64,000 nucleotides of DNA from Megalobrama amblycephala (lineage: Eukaryota; Chordata; Actinopteri; Cypriniformes; Xenocyprididae): the NCBI RefSeq assembly GCF_018812025.1, contig NC_063052.1:17071414-17135413 (forward strand). The letters are read 5' to 3'. Positions 41,201 to 53,451 of this stretch are shown one piece after another. Each line of letters opens with the position of its first letter. Within the stretch, counting starts at the first letter, position 1. The position numbers and the translations under genes are program-made. The notes beneath the pieces were generated by a model, which saw only the letters and a program-made list of their open reading frames with translations, made no database searches and had not been told where the DNA came from.

Positions 41201-42593
41201 AAGGCATTTATAATTTCAAATAAATGCTGTTCTTTTGAACTTTCTATTCATCAAATAATTCTGAAAAAAATAATGCATCATGGTTTGCACAAAAATACTA
41301 AGCAGCACAACTGTTTTCAACATTGATGATAACAAGAAATGTTTCTTGAGCAACAAATCACATATTAGAATGATTTCTGAAGGATCATGTGACGCATGAC
41401 TGACACAAGACTGGACTGGAGTAATGCCTGCTGAACATTCAACATTGTACAATATATTTGTTTAGCAAAAAGTTATTTTAAATTGTAATAATATTTCACA
41501 GTATTACTGTTTTTGCTTTATTTCTGATCTAATAAAAGCAGTTTTTAAGTATAAGAGACTTTCATTTTCAAAAAACATTTCAAAAATCTTAACCCTAAAG
41601 TTTTGAAAGCTAGTGTATTGCATTATCAGGCTCTCTGATCTCTAGATGTCAGCTTTTGCTTTTGTTTCTGACGTACCTGTATCATGGCTGAAATTGAGAT
41701 ATATCTGTGTCACGTCAGGTCTCTCTACATCGGGCTTATGATATCAGCAGATTACTGGTGGACATCCAACATTGTTCTACGTGGCATGGATGAGGTAGGT
41801 TTATACCCCTGTAAAAATATTTTTTGGGGGGGATTATTTCTATAGTTGTTTTAAACCTGTATGACTTGAATGAATAAAAAAAAACTCTAAACTCTGTTTC
41901 CGTCCCTGTCGCCAGAGCAGTCCAGAGTATGAGGAGCTCATGTCAGCATGTCATCAGAGAGCAGCCAGTAGTATGGTAGACGGGGCCATCCAGAATGGAG
42001 GCCTGTATATTAAGCTGGGACAGGGACTGTGTGCATTCAACCATCTTCTGCCTCCAGAGTACCTCCGCACCCTGCATGTGCTGGAGGATAAAGCGCTCAA
42101 CAGAAGATACAAAGAGGTGAGCAGCTTCAGGTTAAGCAGAACACATTAAGATTCAGCTAGGCATTGGCTTCCTGCAAATAGTTTTGAGGTATTTTTTAAA
42201 ATGATATATGAAGTATATGACCTTGGTATGAAGAGAAATGAAGGGACAAGTTGCATTGTTCAGCATTAAATAGTTTCCACAATAATTATAAGGCAATAGT
42301 TTGACATGACATGACAAAAATTTAAAAAATCACTTTGGAAATCACTTTGCACAAACAAGGTTAGTATATGATTTTATCCAAAAAAATGTCAATCTGATGA
42401 ATTGATATTGTGAAATATTTTTAAAATATCTATGTTGAGAGATTTTTAAATGTAATTTATTCAAGAGATGCAATGATCCTTCAGAAATCATTCTAATTTG
42501 CTGATTTGCTGCTCAAGAAACATTTCTTATTATCATCAATGTTGAAAACCGTGCTGCCTCATATTTTTGTGGAAATCCTGAAACATTTTTTCA

Positions 42594-42661
<68 letters not shown>

Positions 42662-45600
42662 GCTTTAAAGCGCTTCCAACATCTTTTCTTTAGATCTTTA
42701 CAGCTTGGGAACCATTATAATAAAAATATTAAAAAATAATGAAAAAATTGAAATGAATACCATCAATGATTTTATTGATGCGTATAAGAGTGGGACTCAT
42801 AAGAGACTGATATCAATATATTCAAGTATGCAATCTTCTAAAAATCACTCTGCATTATATGTAAAAGATAAATGGGAGAAGGAACCGAACATAATTTTAT
42901 CTAATGAAGAATGGTAAAACATTTGTAATACACAGTATACTACCTTCAGTTCAGGTCAGTGGAGAGAATTCACATGGACGAATATCATAAGGTTCTTGAT
43001 TACTCCAAAAAGAAAATATTCACAGATTGGTAAACTGGAAACTGCATTCTGTTGGAGACAATGTAATAATTCTTTGGCTGATTACAGAGCTAGAAATATG
43101 ACAATATGATTGGAATGTGAATTGTGTAAATTTGATTTATACAAGTGTCATTTAACAGAATTGAATATTAAGTGCCATTTTATATTGTTTTGAATTTGAA
43201 TTTTTTAAACTTGAATTCTGGACATTTGATATTTAACAAAATTAAAAAAAAAATATGGTATAATTTTCTACGTATGTATTTTCAAACAGTGTATTTTTTT
43301 TTGTTCTGAATTCTTAGACTGTAAATATTAACTTCTTAAAAATACAGCTTCAAGTTTTCTTTAATAAGCCTACAATTTGAAATAAATCATTTACTCGTGC
43401 CTGCTGTTACACATATCTGAATGATCATTTGTGACTTGGATTTGATTCCGATAACAGATTGAAGCAGAAATATAGTAATTATAGAGTTAGGCTATGTGTG
43501 ACTGTTACGCATGCTAATCACTTCCATGCTAAATATACTTTATACTAAAACAAATAGGCCTAGCAGAGACCCCCAGAGACAAATGTCTCACGTGCTGAGA
43601 ATTATTGTTACTCTGTAGTTGGCCAAAATGCAACGTTCGACTTTTCCGAGAACCTCTACTTTTCTCTGTGGAACCCGAAAGTTGGACCTACTTTCAGTAC
43701 AATCTGAATTTCTGAATTTTAGAATATTGAATTTGGTGTTTCGAATTTGTTCATGTTGAAAACTTGAAGCTGTATTTTTAAGTAGTGAATATTTGCAGTA
43801 TAAGAATTCAGAACAAAAAATACATATGTAGAAAATTATGCCATAAATTCCAATTTTGTTAAATATCAAATGTCCAGGATTCAAGTTTAAAAAAATTCAA
43901 ACTCAAAACTATATAAAATGGCACTTAATATTCAATTCTGTTAAATGACACTTGTCTAGGATTCAAATGTACACAATTCAAATTCAAATCATATTGTCAT
44001 ATTTCTAGCTCCATAGATTAGTTTTACATATTTTGGAACTGTCCAGCAATTCAGTCTTATTGGTTAGAGGTACTCACTGATATAAAATTGATATTGGGAT
44101 TCGAGACTGAGAACAGCTTCAGTACTATATATTTAGGAAACATACCAACTGATTTTAATACTCAAGTACCTACTTAAATTATTATTGGTTGCTAGAAAAA
44201 AGCAATAACTAAGAAATGGCTGCATTAAAATCCACCAACAAAAGCAGAATGGATAGTGATTATAAAAGATATGGAAAAACTGACCTTCTCTCTAAGATTA
44301 AACATGGATAAATTTTACAAGTACTGGTCAAAATGGTTAATGTATAGGAGTGTGGATGGAACATGCGGAGATATTGTAAGTGTACTACAATGTGTGTGGG
44401 GTTTTTTTTCTCCCCCTTCCTCACATGTACAATTTATCAGTATTATTATATTGATAATCTCTTCCTATTTTTTTAATATGTGAAATATTTGTCCAATGAA
44501 AATATTCTGGATTTGTATGTTTTATGAGGGGACCTTAAACCTTTTATGGACTTGAAATGACCATTACCAAATATTCTCCTGGTGAATCTTTTTTCTTTCC
44601 TTTTCTCTTTCTCTCTCTCTCTTCCAAGAACCCTGATATGAAGTTAACAGTACATAAACAACGTAACTGTATGTGATAACTCTAGTGACATGTCTGTTCC
44701 GTTCTTTTGCATGTGTACTACTAAAAGCATATTAAAAAAATATATAAAAAATAAAAAGTTGAAAATGTTATAAATACAGTGCACAGCATAAATGAATACA
44801 CCCCCTCTGAACAAATACAAAAGACGTATTTTCTTAACGATCGCTAATACAGTTCATGGAAAGATGGAAAATGTTACTCAGCTCAGCTCGAATCCCCCAC
44901 AGGTGCTCAAGAGTGTTAAATTAGGTGAAATACATGTCCAGAATGCATATCGTCATTGTCATTTTGAAAAAAAGCCCAACAACGCAGGGAATGAGGAGAG
45001 GGTAGCATCTTCTGTTTTTGTATTACATCATACAGTGGTGCGTGAATTCATGACCGCATTGATAAAGCACAACTCCCTCACACCTTCAGCACTCATACAT
45101 CCTTATATAAGAGCTTTACTACCACCGAACTTTACTGTGGGAACCAGGCACTTCTCACTGTACTCCTCCTCTAGCAACACCATAACATTTTGGATGCTGT
45201 TAGATCCAAAATGATTGACTTGGTCTCATGAGACTAGAGTATGGATTCCCAGAAGTCTATATTTTATAAATATGGGCCTTGGAAAAGGCTAATTGACTTT
45301 ATTTTGCTTTGGCTATAGTAAGTAGTTCCAATATGGATAACCATGCATGTCACTTCAGCAGGGTGCATCTTACTCTGTGAGATTAACAGTCACTCTTTTC
45401 ATAGCTTTTGCTGGCTCTGAGACACTCACTTGGTATTTCTCCTGCTCTGTCTAGCAAAAAAAATCCCTCATCACTAAATGAAAGCTTAAAATGAAGGCCT
45501 GATTATTTCAGGGGCCTTGTCACAAGTCCATTTATATTTAATTTCTGTGGTACTTTTGCTATATTTTCACACTTAAAACAATGATTTGGTAATCCTCATG

Positions 45601-48600
45601 TATCACTGTCCTCTTTTGTGCTAAGAAATAAGTCTCCTGACAGTTCTCTCCAAAGTGGTTCCATTGTTGTCAGCATTAAGTCTGAGAATGATTCAGTGGG
45701 CTATATAACACTTTTAATTGTCAAGTGTATGTTTTTGTTCAACATACTTACCTCTTGATCAAAATTTGCCATAAACTTACACCAGAAAAAAAAAAAAAAA
45801 TCATTTTATTTAGTAACTTTCAGGAGGGTGTACTCATTTTTGCAACACAACATTTTATCACTTTAATAAGAATCTTTTTTTTTTCTGAATAATTTTGACA
45901 TGCTTCTTTGGTAAATTCTTTGATTGAGCAGACTTGCTAGAACATTATATCTCTAAAGAACCCTAACATGTCTTCTAAGTAAAGCGTAATTGCTGAATTT
46001 GTTAAGTTTCAGAGGGGGTGTACTCGTTTATGCTGTGCACTGTATATATATGATTTTATATAATATAATATAAAATTTCTATTTTTGTATAAAACTCATC
46101 TTGATTCATGTTGCTTTAGGTAGATGCTTTATTCCAGGAAGACTTCAACATGACTCCTGATAAAATGTTCAGGACGTTTGACTATGAGCCTGTGGCTGCT
46201 GCGAGTCTGGCACAAGTACACAAGGCCGAACTGCATGATGGGACACCTGTGGCTGTAAAGGTGTGTTAGGGCAGTATTGTACTTGCATGGTACATTACTC
46301 TATTTTTTCAGTATTTGCAAGATGATTAATATAGAGAACCAGTATGAAGTGAGATCCAGTGGTTATTGATGCATTTATGTTGTTATGAGAATCTGTTGAT
46401 GTGTGTTGTGTTCAGGTGCAGTATATTGATCTCAGGGATCGCTTTGATGGTGATATCAGGACTCTGGAGATTTTGCTGGACATAGTGAAATTTATGCACC
46501 CCAGCTTTGGCTTCCGCTGGGTCTTACAGGTCAGTGCATTAAATATAATGCATTTAAAACTGCATGAAATCAAAACTGACCCTCTTTAAATTTTTTAAAG
46601 ATGAAATGTGTCATTTCTGACTGGGTGTACCTCTGGAACCAAGCCAAGTTGGAGCTCCATACTCCCTGCTTAGGGGGGTCTCTTAGTGGGTCCCCCATGC
46701 CAGGAGTCTGGAGCCCAAGGTTGGCTTGGTTCCTGAGTTATGATCCATCCAGGATGAAACGGGCATAACTTGTTTCTTTATTTTACTCCATGATGCTGCT
46801 AGGACTTGAAAGGAACGCTGGCACAAGAGCTGGATTTTGAGAATGAAGGCAGGAATTCTGAACGTTGTGCGGAGGAACTGAAGCATTTTAAGTTTATAGT
46901 TGTGCCTAAAGTGTTCTGGGACCTGACCAGCAAGGTGAGAATCTTCATATGACAGTGAAATCTTTCTTTGGTCTTCAGCTTTCAAACATAAATGGATACA
47001 AACTATGGCTAATGTACCCATGTAGAGGGTCCTTACAGCAGAGTTCTGTGATGGATGCAAAATCAACAACGTGGAGGAGATTCAGCGTCAGGGACTGAGT
47101 CTGAAAGACGTGAGTTTAATGGCATCTGTTATAAATTAACTGGCTCACATCACATGCATTAAATGTCCATAATGATGACCACTGCATTTCCTCTGGCTGT
47201 GTTTCAGGCAGCTGATAAACTTGTCCGCACATTCGCAGAGCAGATCTTTTATACCGGCTTTATTCACGCTGATCCTCATCCTGGAAATGGTGAGATTACT
47301 GTCATTTATATGACTATTTGTTATTGGGAATGAATTAAAGGTGAAATATGTAATATTTTTGCAGTAAAATATCCAAAAACCACTAGGCCAGTGTTATATA
47401 TTTTGTTCACTTGAGTACTTACAATATCCCAAATGTTTCCAACTATTTGTAAATCGTGAGAAAATTGCATTTTTAACCAAGGTTCCGAGACGTGTGAGGG
47501 TTAATGACGGTATGACGTTGCGTTTCCAGTTTTATTTTGTAGAAACCATGGAAACACCAAAGACGCTTTAATGTATTACACGTTTTAATAGACAAGGGAA
47601 CAACTGTTTTGATATATTTATAAATGAATTGTTGTTATATAGCTCAACACGTTTAGTCCTATTGTTTAAATCTAATTTTCTTGATTTTTTGCGAGTACCA
47701 CGCTTTACCATGCCTCAGAGAAAAACACTATTTTGTCAAGTAGCTAACATAGCATAATCAGATGCAGCTTTATTTTTAGTAACAGTAATACAGAATTTTC
47801 TCCATCATACGTTTTAAAATGAATTGCATGCCATTTATCAACACAAGCCATCCAGCATTTAATATGATATTCTAAAATCGATCTAGCTTACTGAAGTGTG
47901 CAACAGTGTCTCACAGCAGCCGCCGAGTGAACGCACAGAGTAATGTTAGAACATCATTTTCAACAAAGTCAAATGTATCTAATATGATAAACAGAGCTGT
48001 GTTACCTCATACTCATGACCAGAAAAGCGGAAGCAGCGCCGGCGACTGTGGCATAATAAAAGTTCCTCTGCTCGTGAGGAGTGTGTTGCGCAATCACTCC
48101 AGCGGCCTCATTCAGCTCCCACAACACTCGGTCCTGCTCTGCTTCATACTACAATAACGTTAATAATCACATCCATGAACATGATTTCTGCCCGAGTCCA
48201 ATCCCTATTCTTTTGCACCGTCCGTTGAGGTGGAGACCACATGTCCCGAGATTCCGCGCTTAAACTTGGCGTCATCAAGCTACGCCTTTGTTTTGAACAG
48301 GCTTCTAGCGACCTCTAGCGGACAAAATTATTACATACTGCACCTTTTAATTAGAGATGCACCGATTGCAATTTTCTTGGCCATTCCGATTTTTTTTGTT
48401 AGTGAGATCGGCCGATACCGATTTTTGCCGATTCCGATTTTCTTTCTAATAACTATAATTGACAACATATACAAACAAAAATCTACTTTTCTTCAATGCA
48501 AAGTTTTATTTTCATTAAAAAAAAAAACAAGTAAAGGAAGGCGCTTATTTTTGTACTTGTGAGTCTGTTTGACTTCTATCTCTGTTTGAGACTGAGCGTG

Positions 48601-50845
48601 GCTTGTTCGCTTCACTAACCTTATATAGCCCCGCCCCTTTTCAGCGCTGCGCTCGTTGTCTTTTGACTTCCGGTTTGTATTTCCACAGTGATCTTACGTA
48701 TTTATGAATGAACTGCTCATTTAAAATCTTCCCGGTCTACTGACATTTGTTAAGACATCTGCTTTAAACATAACAATGCTCATGATAACTTTCATTAACT
48801 CTACAACAGGTAAATTCACTTCACCAGCTAATTATTCTTCAACAGCGATGCCATAGAAATATACAGGGCTACCACAAAAACGGAAGTTCAAATACACTAA
48901 GATGGCGGCGCGCATGTTTCTCTGGTAAATACGATAATATAGATAAGTGGAGCGCGCGCTTTCGGTGTGAGCGCGAAACCTGCGGGAATGACTAAAATTA
49001 TGCGCAGTAAGCACTATTTAAGCGGAGCGAATGAGGTCAATGTAAATTGTATAAGTCTTATGCTTTTAATTATTGCCTGTGCCGCTGGTAACAAAAAAGA
49101 TCGGCTCGGAATCGGTAAGAAGTGAGACTTTACAGTCTATGGGAAAATCGACCGATTCCGATCCCTGGCCGATCAATCGGTGCATCTCTACTTTTAATAC
49201 ATATATTTGTTTAAAAAATGTTCCTCCGTGAGTTTCACCCATTTGAAATGTTGCTCATTTTAGTACTGGTAAGAAGAGGTCCAGATAAAAAAGCTGAGTT
49301 GGTTCTCTTGGATCATGGGCTGTATGAAAGCCTAAGTAAAAGGTCAGAACATGAGAAATATACACCACAGACACTGAAAATATCATGAAACAGAAGGTGA
49401 CAGGAAACTCTCTCTCTGTTTGTCAGTGACAGAGCGGCTCTGTGTCAGCTGTGGCGATCCATAATCCTGCGAGATGAAGCAGGCATGAAGACATATGCAA
49501 ATAAGCTCGGGGTCAAAGGTAAAGCAGTTTTTTCTAATGTTTTATCATGACAAAAGGTAGTTATTATTTAGATATGTATACTGTTTAAATTCTGCTTACT
49601 CAAACTTCTTGAACATTTTTTGTTACACAATATATTTTAAATATGTATAATATGTTATATATTTTATATATAATAAAGGTTCTACTGAATCCTGAAAATG
49701 TATCACAGCTGTTTTCAGCATTGATAATAAGAAATGTTTCTTGAGCAGCAAATCAGCCTATTAGAATGATTTCTGAAGGATCATGTGACACTGAAGACTG
49801 GAATAATGATGCTGAAAATTTTCAAACATATTACAATGGAAAACAGTTTTGATTTGTAATAATATTACTGCTTTTACTGTATTTTTGTTGCCAAATGTTA
49901 TATAGTATTTTGATATTATCATATTTATTGCATCTCACTGGACCTTCCCAGAATACTTCCTGTTCTGTGAGATGCTACTGCAGCGGCCAATCAACATGTG
50001 GGAGTTTGGCCTGGGTAACATCCTGACTCGAGAGGAGACGACGTACATGCGTGACATGGCCATGAACCGCTTTGATCAGATCATGCAGGTGTTGAAGTCT
50101 ATGCCGCGGCCCATGCTGCTGGTGTTCAGGAACATTAACACAGTCCGCTGCATCAACATAACTCTGGGAGCTCCAGTCGACCGCTACTTCATCATGGCCA
50201 AGTGGTATGGGACTACAAAATGACTAGTACCTGCTAGGCTCTAGTATTGACCCAAATATCTTTGTATTTATATGCATTTTATCATCCTATTCATTTTTGA
50301 ATACTGTAGAATAACCTCTGCCCCATCTAATTTAGTATTTGTGGTTCTGGTTAGAATTTTGATCCTGTTCACCATTCTGCTATCCAATATAAAGTGACTG
50401 TGTTTCAGTGCTGTGAGGGGATGGGGCAGAACTCAGGCTGATGACACCAGGATTCTTCTGAAACTGTCATTCTTCCGCTGGGTCTGGACCTTTTGGGAGA
50501 GCATCAAGTTTGAATTTGCTTTAAGGTGATGACGTTTGGGCTCTGATTCATTTTTTCCCAATTATTATTATTTATTTTTTTTAATAAGTTTATTTTTTCT
50601 CTGGATTAAATTTTAATAGTTAAATTCAAATTTAATAATCAAAAGGCATGTCTAATTAATTAAAAGCATAAGACTTATACAATTTAACATTTTAATATTT
50701 GTGATTTTATTAAAATATTAGGCCCCTATAAAATGTTTTACTTTTCAGAAAGTTGTGTTGTCTGTTTGATTTTTTTGGATTTATAATTTAATACAAATTT
50801 GTGATAATAAAATGAAAAAAAAAAAAAAAAAAAAAAAAAATATAT

Positions 50846-50911
<66 letters not shown>

Positions 50912-51344
50912 TTCATTTTATATAATTATATATATATATAATTAAAAATGTAATCAAATAAAAAAGGCAACAATTTCTTTTATTTTTTGCCAAACAAAGT
51001 GATGAACAACAGAGGTTTACTGTTAAAAATTTTAAACATGGAAGCATTATGCATGCTTGACTTTGCATGTAGTAGACAAACTGTGCCGCTCATTCAAAGA
51101 GACATGCAGAACAAGCAGACTTCATATTTAAATTTGATATCTCAATGGCATATGAAACTAACATTAAACTTGAATCAAGCTTGCAGTTTTAGCCCATTCT
51201 TGCGTGTAATATGCATCAAATGTCATTCTGTGTTCCTCCAGGTCAGAGATGGCGCTCATGAGTGTCACTCACTCTCTGCTTAAGCTGCTGTCTTACTGCA
51301 ATATCATCACTCTGGACCAGGACATGTATCAGTATCTGAAATGA
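35218..51344 (+). CDS. adck5: ADCK5, aarF/UbiB-family mitochondrial kinase-like protein, complete
   Basis: Exons: 35218-35241, 38329-38423, 38542-38691, 41719-41794, 41916-42116, 46120-46260, 46416-46529, 46803-46934, 47026-47109, 47208-47289, 49264-49342, 49427-49518, 49952-50204, 50409-50525, 51242-51344. All introns are GT-AG with unbroken phase; 1743 nt give 580 residues, the usual ADCK5 length. The N-terminus is Arg-rich and poor in acidic residues (residues 9-50), like a mitochondrial presequence, then a hydrophobic segment at 51-65. UbiB hallmarks: KLGQ (148-151), Ala-rich loop AAAS (208-211), VAVK lysine 229, ELD (276-278), HADPHPGN (359-366) and DHG (383-385, the DFG position). The family is atypical kinases, often ATP-binding with weak or no protein kinase activity. 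The substrate of ADCK5 is unsettled. Every key residue is kept. Confidence 0.96.
35830..37030 (+). repeat. Dispersed repeat, copy B (filled by an insertion)
   Basis: Matches copy A at 860-1300 on both sides of an insertion at 35916-36657: left flank GAATGGGAGAAAG at 35902, right flank TGTAACGCGCAATATGGCGG onward to CCCCATTCAAAGAGATTGC. Lies in ADCK5 intron 1. Confidence 0.75.
35916..36657. mobile_element. Inverted-repeat insertion (TAGGCTTGTTTGAGATG ends)
   Basis: 17-base perfect inverted ends TAGGCTTGTTTGAGATG. GC-rich interior of 742 bases with no recognisable transposase. Comparison with copy A shows at most 1-2 duplicated bases at the insertion point, so the class is uncertain. Confidence 0.65.
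37031..38328. other. adck5: ADCK5 intron 1, right part: no feature seen
   Basis: No transposon end or coding similarity was recognised. Short repeated GAACTGAATTGAGC units occur near 37805-37930. The polypyrimidine/acceptor for exon 2 (TTTCTTCAG) ends at 38328. Confidence 0.5.
39484..41077 (+). mobile_element. Tc1/mariner element, near full length
   Basis: Inverted ends CAAACCCGATTCCAAAAAAA with TA at 39482-39483 and 41078-41079; 1594 bases. The inverted repeat extends inward (GTTGGGACACTGTACAAATT and partner near 41040). It encodes a broken transposase (separate entry). Ends are well preserved, suggesting a recent insertion relative to its neighbours. Confidence 0.88.
39837..40857 (+). pseudogene. 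Tc1-like transposase pseudogene
   Basis: Starts MGRGSPIPP and meets stops after LR and again shortly after. The helix-turn-helix part ([18 protein letters not shown]) is intact. A frameshift near 40260 moves it to the frame with [11 protein letters not shown] (first Asp) and [13 protein letters not shown] (second Asp); then comes a TGA at 40636-40638. The frame continues with [17 protein letters not shown] (Glu) and ends TAA at 40855-40857. All three DD34E acidic positions are kept, but three stops and one frameshift make it inactive. Confidence 0.88.
41140..41620. repeat. MITE copy (GTTCAAAAGTTTGG family), degraded
   Basis: GATCAAAAGTGACAGCAAAGG, CTTTTGAACTTTCTATTCATC, GATTTCTGAAGGATCATGTG and CCCTAAAGTTTTGAAAGCTA in the same order as other copies. 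Ends 100 bases before ADCK5 exon 4. A further fragment lies at 42480-42600 after exon 5. Confidence 0.65.
41916..42116 (+). CDS. adck5: ADCK5 exon 5 with KxGQ motif
   Basis: 67 codons. Contains [16 protein letters not shown], the KxGQ signature special to the UbiB/ADCK family, which in this family folds over the nucleotide pocket. Followed by [14 protein letters not shown]. Acceptor GCCAG, donor GTGAGC; phase 0 at both ends. Confidence 0.95.
42600..42656. repeat. A-run followed by (TA)n
   Basis: About 29 A then about 14 TA units in ADCK5 intron 5. Confidence 0.9.
42690..44765 (+). pseudogene. LINE-1-like ORF2 C-terminal fragment, split by a MITE
   Basis: Reads [20 protein letters not shown] then [20 protein letters not shown] and [12 protein letters not shown] before the break. 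After it come [20 protein letters not shown] and, further on, [13 protein letters not shown]. This is the C-terminal zinc-knuckle-like region of L1 ORF2 (C-x-C ... H-x-FW-x-C). Stops occur after the break. A 925-base element (43087-44011) separates the halves. Confidence 0.75.
43087..44011. mobile_element. Long inverted-repeat MITE inserted in the LINE-1 fragment
   Basis: Ends GAGCTAGAAATATGACAATA and its exact complement. The inverted repeat runs about 270 bases inward on both sides (GAATATTAAGTGCCATTTTAT, GACATTTGATATTTAACAAA and GCTTCAAGTTTTC each have a partner in the other arm), with a 370-base middle. No clear target duplication could be read. Confidence 0.75.
44777..46042 (-). mobile_element. 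Tc1/mariner element, strongly decayed
   Basis: Ends CAGTGCACAGCATAAATGA and (complement) CAGTGCACAGCATAAACGA with ACACCCCCTCTGA just inside; TA at 44775-44776 and 46043-46044. The minus strand shows scraps of a Tc1 transposase broken by many stops. 1266 bases in ADCK5 intron 5, ending 77 bases before exon 6. Confidence 0.8.
47208..47289 (+). CDS. adck5: ADCK5 exon 10, HADPHPGN catalytic-loop motif
   Basis: Encodes [18 protein letters not shown] then IHADPHPGN, the catalytic loop of the UbiB family (the HRD-like Asp plus the metal-binding Asn). It ends one base into a codon completed at 49264, where the VLLDHGLYE (DFG-like) exon begins. The 2-kb intron between them holds two transposons. Confidence 0.95.
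47339..48346. mobile_element. TTAA-flanked MITE (piggyBac-type)
   Basis: Left AGGTGAAATATGTAATATTTT after TTAA at 47335-47338; right end complement AAGGTGCAGTATGTAATAATT before TTAA at 48347-48350. No transposase. Its right TTAA is part of the target duplicated by the next hAT element, so it was there first. Confidence 0.7.
48352..49190. mobile_element. hAT-type non-autonomous element
   Basis: Perfect 8-base duplication CTTTTAAT at 48344-48351 and 49191-49198; inverted ends TAGAGATGCACCGATTG. Subterminal GGCCGAT and GATTCCGAT repeats occur on both sides. 839 bases, no transposase. In ADCK5 intron 10. Confidence 0.88.
49675..49905 (-). repeat. Partial MITE copy (GTTCAAAAGTTTGG family)
   Basis: GTTTCTTGAGCAGCAAATCAG, GATTTCTGAAGGATCATGTG and ATTACTGCTTTTACTGTATT in reverse order. 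ADCK5 intron 12. Confidence 0.6.
50811..50945. repeat. A-run / (TA)n / T-run palindrome
   Basis: AATGAAAA... about 40 A in two blocks, about 18 TA units, then about 20 T and TTTCATTTTA. The whole is self-complementary. ADCK5 intron 14. Confidence 0.85.
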
Positions 51345-52060
51345 AGCATCACATACCTCATCATCATCACCTCTGATTCTGGTTTCACTCAGTGCTGCTT
51401 GTTCTTTTAATGACTTTTTCAATTGAGCTTGGCCTCTCAGGAACCTCTCACACACTCACTCTCTATGTCGCTCGCTGTCCGAGAGCTGCATTTCACAGAA
51501 AGCCAAGCACTTTTTAATTTTGCTTTTATCAATTATGATGTTCCGGCATTTAAAAGACTTCTTTCAGTCAACTTTCATTCAACAAGTTGTGAGACCTACA
51601 TTAGTTTCTTTTGTAGGCATCAGAGTTTGAAACGCTAAAATGATTAATGATTATCATTTGTGGCAATAATGGGGAAAAAAACAACTATTTGAACAAAGTA
51701 AATGTTTATGCTTAAAACATGAGGTTTAACAATTTATTTCTATGACAATTATAGAAACCTTTTTATTTAATGTATTTTAAAAATTGAGCCAGTTTATTTT
51801 GTATTTATATGGATTTCACTGATTATACATTTGGAGCTGAGAGGTGTTGTGCTGTCAAACCTTCTTACTGTGAGAATTGGACGTGTAATCTACAATGCAA
51901 TAGTATTTTGAATATAAATCATTTATAAGAGGCTATTATTTCAGTTGTTTGTGAAATGTTTTGATTTTCCAGAGTCCAAAACTGATGCTCTTGTATCTCC
52001 TGGAGTCTCTAATTCTTAAAGTTAGCATGAAATGAAAATAAACTCTTTCTATTTTGTAAA
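51345..52060 (+). other. adck5: ADCK5 3' UTR with AATAAA at 52037-52042
   Basis: After the TGA at 51342-51344 the sequence is AT-rich and non-coding. A canonical AATAAA at 52037-52042 lies just before a MITE that starts near 52072. This gives a 3' UTR of about 0.7 kb if cleavage follows within 10-30 bases. Confidence 0.7.
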
Positions 52061-52071
52061 TGTATCTTATT

Positions 52072-52731
52072 GGCCACGTACACACTGTAAGTTCCAGGAG
52101 TGACAACCGCATTTACATGCAGGAGTGAACCCTAAATTATCGTTACGTGTGTACGGAACACGACTCACTCTCGAAAATGCGATGATTGACAGCTTGGAAA
52201 CCATAGCGACGTTCTGGCGTCTCTAGTGTTTGGTATCCGTTATCGTGACCAAAGTAATATTAAAGTGACAAAACAGTCGTTATATTTTCAGCAGTTTAAA
52301 CACACTAACACAGTCGACGGAGGCGTCGTGTTTTGTTTATGTTTGTACAGCCTGTTTCACACAGCGCGCGCTCTTTCTGTGTTTCCATGGTCACTCACTA
52401 TAAGCGTTTTTGGGATTGTTGTTTAAGCTCGACTCATAAAGCGAACAGGTTTATGGAGTTATTAAAGTGAGCAAACATGAAAAGCGATTTTCAGCATAAA
52501 GCATTGAGATAGGCTTGGGATTCGCCGCGCTTACACGAGAGACGCACGTTACACCGGTGCACGTAAACGTCATTAACAACTAGTTGTTCAGTTCGGTTCC
52601 GTACACACTGCATATAATTTCTGTTAATGCGGTTGTCACTCCCGTATTTTACTGAACTGTGTGTGTACAGAACGCGATTAAGCACTAAAAGGTGAACTGA
52701 CAACCGAATTTAGCTGCAGTGTGTACGTGGC
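52072..52731. mobile_element. Inverted-repeat element (GCCACGTACACACTG ends) in the ADCK5-CPSF1 gap
   Basis: GCCACGTACACACTGTAAG on the left and CAGTGTGTACGTGGC on the right, with partial inner matches (GTTGTCACTCC / GGAGTGACAACC). About 660 bases, no coding potential. It starts 30 bases past the ADCK5 poly(A) signal. No clear target duplication. Confidence 0.65.
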
Positions 52732-53087
52732 TGATCATATTGTGTGAAAAATCATCCATGTTTTTTTTTTTTTTGTTTGGGGTTTTTTTTTTGTTTTTGG
52801 CCTCAATGATTCATTAAAATGTCATAACTGGATCTTCTGATGAAAATGACAGACTGGTGACATATGCAGGTCCCTTCCACATTCAAGTGCAAGCTAACAT
52901 TCATTTTTTTTTTTTTTTGATAATCCATTACACTCAGATGTACGTCACAATACAGAAGAAAAGATTTGTTGCTACTTCAGTTTCATCGTGACTTTAACGC
53001 AGAATGAACACTGCCAAACGAATGACATGGTTTATGGATTACATTTTTCTTATGGCAGTGTATAGTGTTATGACAAGAAAAGTCTAA

Positions 53088-53451
53088 AGCCCGGAACACA
53101 GCAAGCCGATGGTCGGCCGTTGGGCAGTTTTTGTTCGTCGGCCGACTAAGTTTTCTTCCTAAGTGTGTTCCGCACCGTCGGCTGAAGTTGGTCCTCATCT
53201 GCTTTTTTTCAGCTGATTCGATATGTTGAATCGCTCAGTCGGGCCATCTGATCATTCTGATTGGCTGTTCAGCTACTGCCACCTGCATGGAAAGGCATTT
53301 CTTCTTACGCAGGCGCAGAACGGACGTGCTACTTGGCTGTCGAGTGTCGGTTTGGTATGTCAGGGCAACTTTTGACCCAGACACTGCTGACGTGAGCCAA
53401 CCCCAAAGTCTGCCACAAGTTCTTCGGTGTCTGCTTGGTGTGTTCCGGGCT
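53088..53451. mobile_element. PIF/Harbinger-type MITE
   Basis: Ends AGCCCGGAACACA and its complement, flanked by TAA at 53085-53087 and 53452-53454, the 3-base duplication of PIF/Harbinger. 364 bases with GTCGGCC-rich subterminal motifs. Confidence 0.7.

Noticed and set aside
52226..52426. 66-residue frame in the ADCK5-CPSF1 gap
   Set aside because: Lies wholly inside an inverted-repeat element and has no homology that I recognise.
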